DNA of 5,434 bases from contig JAJZVE010000366.1 of NCBI GenBank assembly GCA_021845835.1, positions 1-5,434 of the forward strand, read 5' to 3'. A program made the position numbers and the translations under genes. The notes beneath the pieces are model-generated. The model had not been told where the DNA came from and searched no databases. It saw only the letters and a program-made list of their open reading frames with translations. Below, in pieces: positions 1 to 5,053 of this stretch. Within the stretch, counting starts at the first letter, position 1. Each line of letters begins with the position of its first letter. Origin of the DNA: Pseudomonadota bacterium (GTDB taxonomy: Bacteria > Pseudomonadota > Alphaproteobacteria > Acetobacterales > Acetobacteraceae).

Positions 1-984
1 GTCAACGTCACGCAGCGGATGGCGGCGCTGCATCATCTCGACGTGCCGTGGCTGCCGAGCCAGATCGAGCAGCGTGAGGGCCGCATCGAGCGGCAGGGCA
101 ATCAGCACGGCGAGATCGATATCTACGCCTACGCCACGCTCGGCTCGATGGACGCCACGATGTGGCAGAACAACGAGCGCAAGGCGCGGTTCATCGAGGC
201 GGCGCTGTCCGGCGACCGCACGATCCGCCGCATCGAGGATGCCGGCAGCCAGGCCAACCAGTTCGCGATGGCCAAGGCGATCGCGTCGGGCGACAGCCGG
301 CTGATGCGCAAGGCGGGGCTGGAGAGCGAGATCGCGCGGCTGCAACGCCAGCGCGCGGCGCATGTGGACGACCAGCACGCCGTGCGGCGGCAGATCCGCG
401 ACGCAGGGCTCGACCAAGCGAACGCCGAGGGCCGGATCAGCGCGATCACCGCCGACCTGGCCCGGCGGCAACCGACCCGCGGCGATCAGTTCACCATCGA
501 CATCGAGGGCCGGACGATCACGCAGCGCAAGGCGGCAGGCGCCGCGCTGCTGACGAAGATCCGCCTTGCGCTGCGGGAACGCACCGGGCGCAGCTGGACG
601 GTCGGGCGCTTCGGCGGCTTCGACCTGACCTGCACCCTCCGCGCCGGCCGGCATGACCTCCGGCCGGAGCCGCTCCTTCTGGTGGAACGGACGAACTTCG
701 CGCAGCCGATCGCCATCGATGGCGAGACGACCGCGGTCGGGATCATCGCCCGGCTCGAGCACGCCCTCGACCGGCTGGAGACCGAACTCGGGGAGCAGCG
801 GCGCCGCGTCACCGACGCGAAGGCCCGGCTGGCCGGTTACGCGCCGCGCCTGGGCGAGGCGTTCCCCTTGCAGGGCGAGCTGGACGCCAAGCTGGCGCAG
901 CTCGCCGAGATCGAGGCCGACCTCGCCAGCACCGAGGGGATCATCGACGACACTGTTCCAGAGGGACTGCGGGCAGCGGCCTGA
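1..984 (+). CDS. C-terminal part of plasmid-type DEAD/DEAH helicase / N12-class DNA methylase-like protein (5' truncated by window edge)
   Basis: The frame is open from base 1 and ends at TGA 982-984, giving 327 visible residues. The gene starts upstream, so the ATG at 19 is internal. Visible residues 21-34 read QIEQREGRIERQGN, which fits helicase superfamily 2 motif VI (QxxGRxxRxG) with its arginine-finger arginines. The preceding ALHHLDVPW and the following IYAYATLGSMDATMW are typical of the very large plasmid/phage proteins grouped as COG4646, related to phage P1 DarB. These combine a methyltransferase-like N-terminus with a helicase and are linked to protection of incoming DNA from restriction. 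Residues about 101-158 and 249-310 are charged and heptad-like, probably coiled coil. Only the end of the helicase core and the tail are seen, so methylase activity cannot be judged here. Family assignment is confident; the anti-restriction role is inferred. The stop is followed by a 251-base AT-richer gap. Confidence 0.85.
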   Translation, partial: VNVTQRMAALHHLDVPWLPSQIEQREGRIERQGNQHGEIDIYAYATLGSMDATMWQNNERKARFIEAALSGDRTIRRIEDAGSQANQFAMAKAIASGDSRLMRKAGLESEIARLQRQRAAHVDDQHAVRRQIRDAGLDQANAEGRISAITADLARRQPTRGDQFTIDIEGRTITQRKAAGAALLTKIRLALRERTGRSWTVGRFGGFDLTCTLRAGRHDLRPEPLLLVERTNFAQPIAIDGETTAVGIIARLEHALDRLETELGEQRRRVTDAKARLAGYAPRLGEAFPLQGELDAKLAQLAEIEADLASTEGIIDDTVPEGLRAAA

Positions 985-990
985 CACCCC

Positions 991-1004
991 CCTGCCCTGC
1001 CCGT
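991..1004 (+). repeat. 14-bp direct repeat, copy 1, just after the helicase stop codon
   Basis: CCTGCCCTGCCCGT lies 7 nt after the helicase stop. An identical 14-mer is at 5054-5067, 16 nt after the stop of the 127-residue gene. Both are in post-stop positions. It may be a shared 3'-flank remnant or a chance match in GC-rich DNA; no function is assigned. Confidence 0.5.
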
Positions 1005-1128
1005 TCTTCCGACACCTTCGCGCCAGGTCGGGCGCACCCGCCGCGCGACAAGCCGCATGGCTGACAACATCTACGAATGTCTATTCCAGGGTACGCTTAG
1101 GTGGCGCGAACTCGTGTGCACGCTACGA

Positions 1129-1223
1129 AATCCTACAGCATACATCAGAAATTAGGGGTCCGAGAGCGATTATGAAGTACTAAGAATGCATCAGTTGTCG
1201 GAGAATCCTATTGTAATCCTACA
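1129..1223 (+). promoter_or_regulatory. Candidate operator region: three AATCCTA-type direct repeats upstream of the XRE gene
   Basis: AATCCTACA occurs exactly at 1129-1137 and 1215-1223, and a shorter copy, AATCCTA, lies at 1204-1210. The last two are offset by 11 bp, about one helical turn, and the final copy ends 4 nt before the GGAG ribosome-binding sequence at 1227-1230. The surrounding leader is AT-rich compared with the rest of the window (about 48% G+C by hand count over 1081-1260). XRE regulators often repress their own promoters through repeated sites just before the gene, so autoregulation is a reasonable inference. I found no convincing -35/-10 pair; TGTAAT at 1212-1217 is a possible -10 without a good -35. 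Confidence 0.4.
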
Positions 1224-1226
1224 CTT

Positions 1227-1253
1227 GGAGTAGCTATGTTTGCGGTGAAGGAG
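1227..1253 (+). promoter_or_regulatory. Two Shine-Dalgarno sequences serving alternative in-frame starts of the XRE gene
   Basis: GGAG at 1227-1230 lies 5 nt before ATG 1236. AAGGAG at 1248-1253 lies 9 nt before ATG 1263, which is in the same frame. The second is the better Shine-Dalgarno match, and starting there removes only nine residues that lie outside the helix-turn-helix. Either start, or both, could be used. Confidence 0.5.
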
Positions 1254-2189
1254 CACGCTGCCATGCGCAAACCGATCATTCCGTCAGTCGTAAGAATTCT
1301 TCGAAAACGTCTAGAACTGAGCCAGAAGGAACTGGCCAAACGGGTAGGTATTTCGAAGGATACGCTTTCCCGTCTCGAACTGGGAAAGCTGTCCGGCACC
1401 GCCGAACGGACACAGACCGCGCTCGCCCGGGCGCTTTATGTCGTCCCGGCCGTTCTAACCGGCGATGAAGAGATTCCGCGGGTCGCAGCCTCAGCGAGCG
1501 AGCCGAAATGGGATGCCCCCCGCGATCAGTGGAACATCCGTGTCGATAGCGCGGTCCGCAACGCTTTTGCACTGACCGCGCTGCGCTACCGGATACCTGT
1601 CACGCGAATCATTGAAGTGGCGCCCTATTTGTTCGTAGCTGCGGCCGAGCGGAGCCTAGAACGGCGGCGCACAAGGTTGAAGGCCGTCGAAGAGGCGTTG
1701 AACCGGGCCGATGCCGCAGCGGAGGCCTTCCCGCATCTGCCCCGAACAATCGCGAGCAGTCCGCAGGCAGCGGACGCAATCCATGCCGAGGAAGAGTCGA
1801 TCGCCAATCGCGATCTTCTGGCCGAGCAGATCAGTGACGATCTGTTCGTGCTCGATAGCCCCGTCAGGTACGAGTACGATGCTGACGAACACAATCCGTT
1901 CGTCGTCAGCCTGCAGGAAGAAGCGCCGGATCCTGAACTCGCCGCGATCACGCGGTTTTCGAGGGCCGATACCGAGAGCGAGGTCTGTCCTGCCGAGGCG
2001 ATGAAGCTCGCCGATGACAACGCCGATCTGGCGACCGGCATCCTTCACGGCTGGGCGCCCCTGCATGAGATGCCACGGGAGCTGCTCAGCAAGGATGCCG
2101 TTGAAGGACGGCTCGCGTGGCTGCGCGCGAAAGCCTCCGAGCACGAAGACGCCATAGCCGCCATGCCAGAGCTCATGAATTTGCTTTGA
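1236..2189 (+). CDS. XRE-type helix-turn-helix transcriptional regulator with long C-terminal domain
   Basis: The 317-residue product (308 if translation starts at ATG 1263) has an N-terminal Cro/C1-type helix-turn-helix at about residues 17-75. The segment SQKELAKRVGISKDTLSRLE matches the family's helix 2/turn/recognition helix pattern, and GK follows the recognition helix as usual. It probably binds DNA as a dimer. The remaining ~230 residues are unlike a simple repressor. They begin with a segment containing VRNAFALTALRYRIPVTRII and a hydrophobic PYLFVAAAE stretch, then charged helices, then a HGWAPLHEMP motif near the end. I recall this architecture from accessory-element regulators of unknown role but cannot name a domain. 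The gene shows less extreme G+C than its neighbours, especially in its first 100 bases, suggesting separate acquisition. Its stop overlaps a possible ATG of the next gene (TGATG, 2187-2191), implying co-transcription. The upstream AATCCTA repeats are candidate self-operator sites. DNA binding is confident; the regulon is unknown. Confidence 0.85.
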   Translation: MFAVKEHAAMRKPIIPSVVRILRKRLELSQKELAKRVGISKDTLSRLELGKLSGTAERTQTALARALYVVPAVLTGDEEIPRVAASASEPKWDAPRDQWNIRVDSAVRNAFALTALRYRIPVTRIIEVAPYLFVAAAERSLERRRTRLKAVEEALNRADAAAEAFPHLPRTIASSPQAADAIHAEEESIANRDLLAEQISDDLFVLDSPVRYEYDADEHNPFVVSLQEEAPDPELAAITRFSRADTESEVCPAEAMKLADDNADLATGILHGWAPLHEMPRELLSKDAVEGRLAWLRAKASEHEDAIAAMPELMNLL

Positions 2190-2215
2190 TGCAGTCTGAA
2201 CGGGGGAACACGCCC

Positions 2216-2530
2216 ATGGCCATGTCCCGGTTAACCCGCCATGCAATCCAGCGCATGGGTCAACGCGGTTTTCAGGAAGATGATCTCGAGCTGATCCGGT
2301 TGATCGGCACAGAGGTCGAAGACGGCTTTATCGTGCTGAACCGCGACTGCCTGGCGGCGGAGCATGAGCTAAAACGGTTGCAGGAGCGCATCCGTCGCCT
2401 CGGTGGCAAGCGTCTCGTGGTTGCCGATGGGCATGTGATCACCGCCTATCACGCCGGCAAGGCAACCGAAAGGCGTCTGGTCAGGCAATCCGGCGACCGC
2501 GAGTTCGTGGCCTACGCGGTGCCGCAATGA
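2216..2530 (+). CDS. DUF4258-like small protein, second gene of the XRE unit
   Basis: The product has 104 residues from ATG 2216. I chose this start because a G-rich Shine-Dalgarno-like GGGGGA (2202-2207) lies 8 nt upstream and the family-like sequence begins directly after it with LTRHAIQRMGQRGF. An in-frame ATG at 2189 overlaps the XRE stop (TGATG) and would add nine residues, but has no clear Shine-Dalgarno. The HAxxRMxxRG pattern at the N-terminus and the VVADGHVITAYHA segment near residues 67-79 resemble DUF4258, a small alpha/beta family whose members are sometimes compared with RelE/BrnT-type folds. Function is unknown. Position directly behind an XRE gene resembles toxin-antitoxin operons, but the XRE protein is much larger than a typical antitoxin and no catalytic residues can be assigned, so a toxin role is only a hypothesis. 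The DUF4258 call comes from pattern recognition, not a profile search. Confidence 0.7.
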   Translation: MAMSRLTRHAIQRMGQRGFQEDDLELIRLIGTEVEDGFIVLNRDCLAAEHELKRLQERIRRLGGKRLVVADGHVITAYHAGKATERRLVRQSGDREFVAYAVPQ

Positions 2531-2650
2531 GGCAGCGGAGGTGGCAACGCAAAGATGGTCCCCGAACCGGCCACTGTCGCGCTTCTCGGCCCAGGTCTTC
2601 TGACCATGTTGGTGGTCCGCCACGCGGGCATTGCCGGTCCAGCTTAGCGG

Positions 2651-2669
2651 ACGATTTTGAACAAATCGT
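2651..2669. promoter_or_regulatory. 19-bp palindrome, candidate protein-binding site upstream of parB-like gene
   Basis: ACGATTT and AAATCGT form perfect 7-bp arms around TGAAC. It is the most AT-rich symmetric sequence in the leader and lies about 215 bp before the parB-like start. The size and symmetry suit a dimeric DNA-binding protein, either the ParB-like protein itself (parS or operator) or the XRE regulator. It does not match the chromosomal parS consensus. As RNA it could form a weak hairpin, but no T-run follows, so a terminator is less likely. Confidence 0.35.
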
Positions 2670-2697
2670 GTGGCGACCCCAAGATGAGGAGAAGCAA

Positions 2698-2862
2698 ATG
2701 ATCAACGAAAGGATGGAGGGGACGAGAGCCAAGAAACGGCTGCCGCATCGCCGACCCCCGCCGCAAGGGACCGGCCTTCGGCCTCGCGCTGCGCGCGCCC
2801 TTGCCCCGTCGGTCCGGGATGCGCCGCGCGGGAGGGGTCTTCCCGAAACACAGGGAGGATGA
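2698..2862 (+). CDS. Possible small ORF, 54 codons, unverified
   Basis: ATG 2698 is preceded by GAGGAG (2686-2691) with a 6-nt gap, as good a ribosome-binding site as any in the window. The frame ends at TGA 2860-2862, 22 nt before the parB-like start. The product begins MINERMEGTRAKKRLPHRR and becomes rich in Arg, Pro and Gly, which is what GC-rich non-coding DNA yields when translated. The ORF runs through the inverted repeats at 2751-2812, so its 3' half may be structural rather than coding. It could be a leader peptide for parB, or chance. I do not recognise it. Confidence 0.2.
   Translation: MINERMEGTRAKKRLPHRRPPPQGTGLRPRAARALAPSVRDAPRGRGLPETQGG
2751..2812. repeat. Nested inverted repeats that can fold into a three-way junction
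   Basis: CCGAC (2751-2755) pairs with GTCGG (2808-2812). Inside it, GCAAGGG (2763-2769) pairs with CCCTTGC (2798-2804). Enclosed by that stem are two hairpins: GGCC/GGCC with loop TTC (2773-2783) and CGCG/CGCG with loop CTG (2785-2795). A competing long-range pair joins GGACCG (2768-2773) to CGGTCC (2810-2815). GC-rich DNA makes short pairings common, but ordered nesting with two terminal hairpins is more than expected. It may be a REP-like element, an RNA leader structure for parB, or a DNA recognition site. Confidence 0.4.
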
Positions 2863-2871
2863 ACCCCACCC

Positions 2872-2878
2872 AGAGGAG
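2872..2878 (+). promoter_or_regulatory. Shine-Dalgarno sequence that fixes the parB-like start
   Basis: AGAGGAG lies 6 nt before ATG 2885. The in-frame ATG at 2801 lies within the inverted-repeat region, has no such site, and would add 28 residues unlike a ParB N-terminus. Confidence 0.75.
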
Positions 2879-2884
2879 CCGATC

Positions 2885-4588
2885 ATGGCCGAGCTACGCA
2901 GCGTCGATCCCCGTACCCTTCACGTCAGCCGGAACAATCCCCGCCGCACGCCGGTGCCGCCGGCGATGGACGAACAGCTTGTCGCCTCGATCAGGGCGGT
3001 CGGCATCATCCAGCCGCCGTGCGTCATCGCGAAGGACGGCGGGCTGGAGATCGCCGTCGGCAACCGCCGGGTGAAGGCCGCAATCACGGCCGGATTGGAG
3101 GCGATCGACGTGCTGGTGTGCACCGCCGGCGAGGCCGCCGATGCGATGCGCGCGGTTGCCGAGAACCTGATCCGCGCCTCGATGTCGAGCATCGATATCT
3201 GGCGCGCGATCGAGCGGCTCGAAGCCCAGAGCTGGAACGAGCAGGCCATCGGTGACGCGCTCGCCTTGCCGGTGCGCACCGTCCGCCGCCTGAAGCTGCT
3301 GGCGGAGCTGCATCCGCCAATGCTCGACGTGATGGCGCTCGGCAGCATGCCGAATGAGGAACAGCTGCGCACGATCGCCGCCGCGGCGCGCGAGGAACAG
3401 GCCCAGGTGTGGAAGAGGCACAAGCCGAAGAAAGGCCAGGCCGAGGTCGCCTGGTATGAGGTCGCCCGCGCGCTAGCCAAGCGCCGCATGCCGGCCTCGG
3501 CTGCCAAGTTCGGCGACGATCTGGCGAAGGCGTACGGCATCGTCTGGGAGGACGACCTGTTCGCCCCGCCGGGCGAGGACAGCCGCACCACCACCAACGT
3601 CGAAGGCTTCTTCGCCGCCCAGCAGGAGTGGCTGCAGAACAACCTGCCGGAGCGTGGCACGCTCCTGCCGGTGAACGATTACGGCCAAGGCCAACTGCCG
3701 AAGAAGGCCGAGCGCGTCTACAGCAAGCCCGGCAAGACCGATCTGGTCGGGCACTACATCGACGTGCGTACGGGCGCGGTGGAAACCGTCGCCTATCGGC
3801 TGCCGGAGCCGAAGAAGGCAGGCAAGCCCGCGGATGGCACAAGGAGCACGCCTGGGGACACGGCCGGTGCGCCGGCCGATGGAGACGACACGCCGAGCGT
3901 GCGGGCCCGGCCCGACGTGACGCAGAAAGGCGTCGCCATGATCGGCGACCTGCGAACCGAAGCCTTGCATCAGGCGCTCGCGGACATGCCGATCGAGGAC
4001 GATACTCTGCTTGGCCTGCTGGTCCTCGCCTTCGGCGGCGACAACGTGACCGTGGATAGCGGCAGCGGCCTGAGCGGTGACGACCGCCGGGCGGTCTGCG
4101 GCGGGATCGTCGAAGGCGGCGTGCTGACGGCCGATCTCGACCTGCTGCGCCAAGCCGCGCGCCGGATGCTGATCGGCGTGCTGTCGTGCCGGGAGAACCG
4201 CTCGCAGAGCGGGGCTTTCGCCCGGATCGCCGGCGAGGCGATCGGCGCCTCGCAGCGGCTGCCGAACATGGCGACCGAGGAGTTCCTGTCGTGCCTGTCG
4301 CGTGGCGCGCTGGAGACCGCCGCCAGGACGGAGGGCGTGCGTGTCGAACCCCGCGCCAAGGACACGCGGGATCGCATGATCACGCGCTTCAAGGACGGCA
4401 CCTTCATCTATCCGGGCGCCCTGTTCCGGCTGACCCCGGAGGAGCTGGCAGCGGCGGCGGAGCGCCGGCACGGGCGCTCCGCCGCCGGCTGGGTCGGTCC
4501 AGCGACGGGCGAAGGCGGCGGAGACGACGATGCCGAGCCGGAGGTTGGCGACGAAGACGGCGCCGGTTTCGAGCGCGAGGCCGCCTGA
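2885..4588 (+). CDS. ParB/Srx-domain (ParB/RepB/Spo0J-like) DNA-binding protein with long C-terminal extension
   Basis: The product has 567 residues. Residues about 5-80 form the ParB/Srx domain, with NNPR (17-20), GIIQPP (40-45) and the ParB box GNRRVKAA (59-66). ENLIR (93-97) corresponds to the ENxxR motif that, with the GxRR box, lines the CTP-binding pocket in characterised ParB proteins; the usual Q of ENxQR is I here. A helix-turn-helix region follows at about 101-140 (AIGDALALPVRTVRRLKLL). Residues about 180-300 are of unknown fold, 305-350 form a Pro/Gly/Asp-rich linker, 352-535 a second mostly helical domain, and the tail (about 545-567) is acidic. Classical ParB proteins are about 300 residues, so this is nearly twice as long. 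No parA is visible, so this is probably an accessory-element ParB-like protein for partition, transcriptional control or DNA transfer rather than a standard ParABS component. The domain call is confident; the role is inferred. A 15-bp inverted repeat lies in its 3' end. Confidence 0.85.
   Translation: MAELRSVDPRTLHVSRNNPRRTPVPPAMDEQLVASIRAVGIIQPPCVIAKDGGLEIAVGNRRVKAAITAGLEAIDVLVCTAGEAADAMRAVAENLIRASMSSIDIWRAIERLEAQSWNEQAIGDALALPVRTVRRLKLLAELHPPMLDVMALGSMPNEEQLRTIAAAAREEQAQVWKRHKPKKGQAEVAWYEVARALAKRRMPASAAKFGDDLAKAYGIVWEDDLFAPPGEDSRTTTNVEGFFAAQQEWLQNNLPERGTLLPVNDYGQGQLPKKAERVYSKPGKTDLVGHYIDVRTGAVETVAYRLPEPKKAGKPADGTRSTPGDTAGAPADGDDTPSVRARPDVTQKGVAMIGDLRTEALHQALADMPIEDDTLLGLLVLAFGGDNVTVDSGSGLSGDDRRAVCGGIVEGGVLTADLDLLRQAARRMLIGVLSCRENRSQSGAFARIAGEAIGASQRLPNMATEEFLSCLSRGALETAARTEGVRVEPRAKDTRDRMITRFKDGTFIYPGALFRLTPEELAAAAERRHGRSAAGWVGPATGEGGGDDDAEPEVGDEDGAGFEREAA
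4452..4487. repeat. 15-bp perfect inverted repeat inside the 3' end of the parB-like gene
   Basis: CGGCGGCGGAGCGCC (4452-4466) and GGCGCTCCGCCGCCG (4473-4487) are perfect complements around a 6-nt loop. The repeat spans codons of about residues 523-535, between the C-terminal domain and the acidic tail. An RNA hairpin of this strength could stall polymerase or ribosomes or protect the transcript 3' end; as DNA it could extrude a cruciform. No T-run follows, so it is not a standard terminator. Confidence 0.7.
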
Positions 4589-4598
4589 CCCCGCAGCA

Positions 4599-4638
4599 GC
4601 GCCTGCCCCGGCCCTGGCGCTGGGGCAGGTGCGCTTTC
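4599..4638 (+). terminator. Stem-loop between parB-like gene and the 127-residue gene, terminator-like
   Basis: GCGCCTGCCCC (4599-4609) pairs with GGGGCAGGTGC (4622-4632), giving an 11-bp stem with one G-U pair; the loop bases can extend it by up to three pairs. It starts 10 nt after the parB stop. Only a short T-containing tail, GCTTTC (4633-4638), follows, so termination may be partial or the structure may instead process or stabilise RNA. The next gene's ribosome-binding site is only 5 nt further on. Confidence 0.45.
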
Positions 4639-4654
4639 TCCCGAGGACACCATC

Positions 4655-5038
4655 ATGACCCAGCCTTCTCCCGATGGCGGCGCCCTGTCGCCGCCATCGA
4701 CGCTCAGCCGGCAGGCGCCGACCCGACCGTCGTCCGCGCGCCCGGCTTCGCCGCACGCGTTCAATGGCCAGATGCTGCTGACCCTGCAGATCGCCTTCCG
4801 CCGCGGGCGTCTGGCCGCACTTGAGGCCGAGATGACCGCCGCCTGCGAGGCGGCGGCCCTGGGTGCGGGCTCGCCGACGCGCGCGACTTGCGACCGCGAA
4901 CGCTGGAACCGAACGACCTGGCATCGCTACCTCGCCGCGGCCATGCGGCTGGAGGCGACCTACGGCCCGCGCCTACGCCGCCTGCGCCGGGAAATCGGTC
5001 AGCTCGAACGGCTGAAGACACTGCTGACGGCCGCCTGA
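4655..5038 (+). CDS. Conserved-type hypothetical protein, 127 residues, function unknown
   Basis: ATG 4655 follows GAGGA (4643-4647) with a 7-nt gap; the stop is TGA 5036-5038. Residues 1-34 are rich in Pro, Ser and Ala and probably disordered. Residues about 37-127 are predicted helical: a QMLLTLQIAFRRGRLAALEAEM helix region, a Trp-containing middle (RWNRTTWHRYLAAAMRLEATYG), and a final basic, leucine-rich helix (RLRRLRREIGQLERLKTLL) that could form a coiled coil. There is no signal peptide, membrane segment or catalytic motif. I do not recognise a named family. Its place 66 nt behind the parB-like gene, on the same strand with its own Shine-Dalgarno, suggests it belongs to the same plasmid/ICE block. 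The codon pattern supports a real gene; its function remains open. Confidence 0.7.
   Translation: MTQPSPDGGALSPPSTLSRQAPTRPSSARPASPHAFNGQMLLTLQIAFRRGRLAALEAEMTAACEAAALGAGSPTRATCDRERWNRTTWHRYLAAAMRLEATYGPRLRRLRREIGQLERLKTLLTAA
4672..4699. repeat. 11-bp perfect inverted repeat near the start of the 127-residue gene
   Basis: CGATGGCGGCG (4672-4682) and CGCCGCCATCG (4689-4699) surround the loop CCCTGT. It lies at codons 6-15 of the gene starting at 4655, within reach of initiating ribosomes, so it could lower translation. The encoded segment is in the disordered N-terminus, leaving sequence free to be shaped by a nucleic-acid function. Confidence 0.55.
4836..4856. repeat. 8-bp inverted repeat inside the 127-residue gene
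   Basis: CCGCCGCC (4836-4843) and GGCGGCGG (4849-4856) surround the loop TGCGA. It encodes an Ala-rich turn (TAACEAAA), and GC-rich alanine codons alone could explain it. It is recorded because it is the third intragenic inverted repeat within about 400 bp. Confidence 0.35.
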
Positions 5039-5053
5039 CCGGCTCCAGGCCGT

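Larger units (their letters stand above)
2531..2884 (+). other. Leader / intergenic region between the DUF4258 gene and parB-like gene
   Basis: These 354 bases hold no confident gene. They contain an AT-rich palindrome (2651-2669), a possible 54-codon ORF with a good ribosome-binding site (2698-2862), a GC-rich region of overlapping inverted repeats (2751-2812), and the Shine-Dalgarno sequence AGAGGAG (2872-2878) that sets the parB start. A promoter for parB probably lies here. TTGAAC at 2657-2662 could be a -35, but no good -10 is seen. Confidence 0.6.

Noticed and set aside
644..667. Two CCGGCCGG octamers 8 bp apart in the helicase gene
   Set aside because: Short self-complementary GC octamers are expected by chance in DNA of this composition and the codons explain them.
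1063..1081. Possible dyad GACA...TGTC / ACAT...ATGT in the intergenic region
   Set aside because: Only 4-bp arms in two competing registers; too weak to call an operator.
653..1183. 176-codon + frame overlapping the helicase end
   Set aside because: The part inside the helicase gene is a shadow frame of Arg/Ser/Pro-rich sequence, and the rest crosses AT-rich intergenic DNA; no ribosome-binding site or family resemblance.
1195..1217. TTGTCG and TGTAAT as a sigma-70-type promoter for the XRE gene
   Set aside because: The spacing is 11 bp, far from the usual 16-18, so the pair cannot be supported.
2117..2215. Upstream in-frame starts of the DUF4258-like gene
   Set aside because: ATG 2117 lies deep inside the XRE gene and the extra residues are Arg/Ala/His-rich shadow sequence; ATG 2189 is kept only as an alternative.
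1656..2246. 196-codon - strand frame opposite the XRE gene
   Set aside because: Antisense to a gene with a clear helix-turn-helix domain; translation shows no recognisable domain and no supporting ribosome-binding site.
2801..2884. Upstream in-frame start for the parB-like gene
   Set aside because: No Shine-Dalgarno, and the added residues do not look like a ParB N-terminus; ATG 2885 has AGAGGAG at 6 nt.
3473..4924. Long - strand open frame (483 codons) opposite the parB-like gene
   Set aside because: It is antisense to a clearly recognisable ParB-domain gene, runs into the next gene, has Arg/Ala/Gly-rich low-information sequence, and results from lack of stops in GC-rich DNA.
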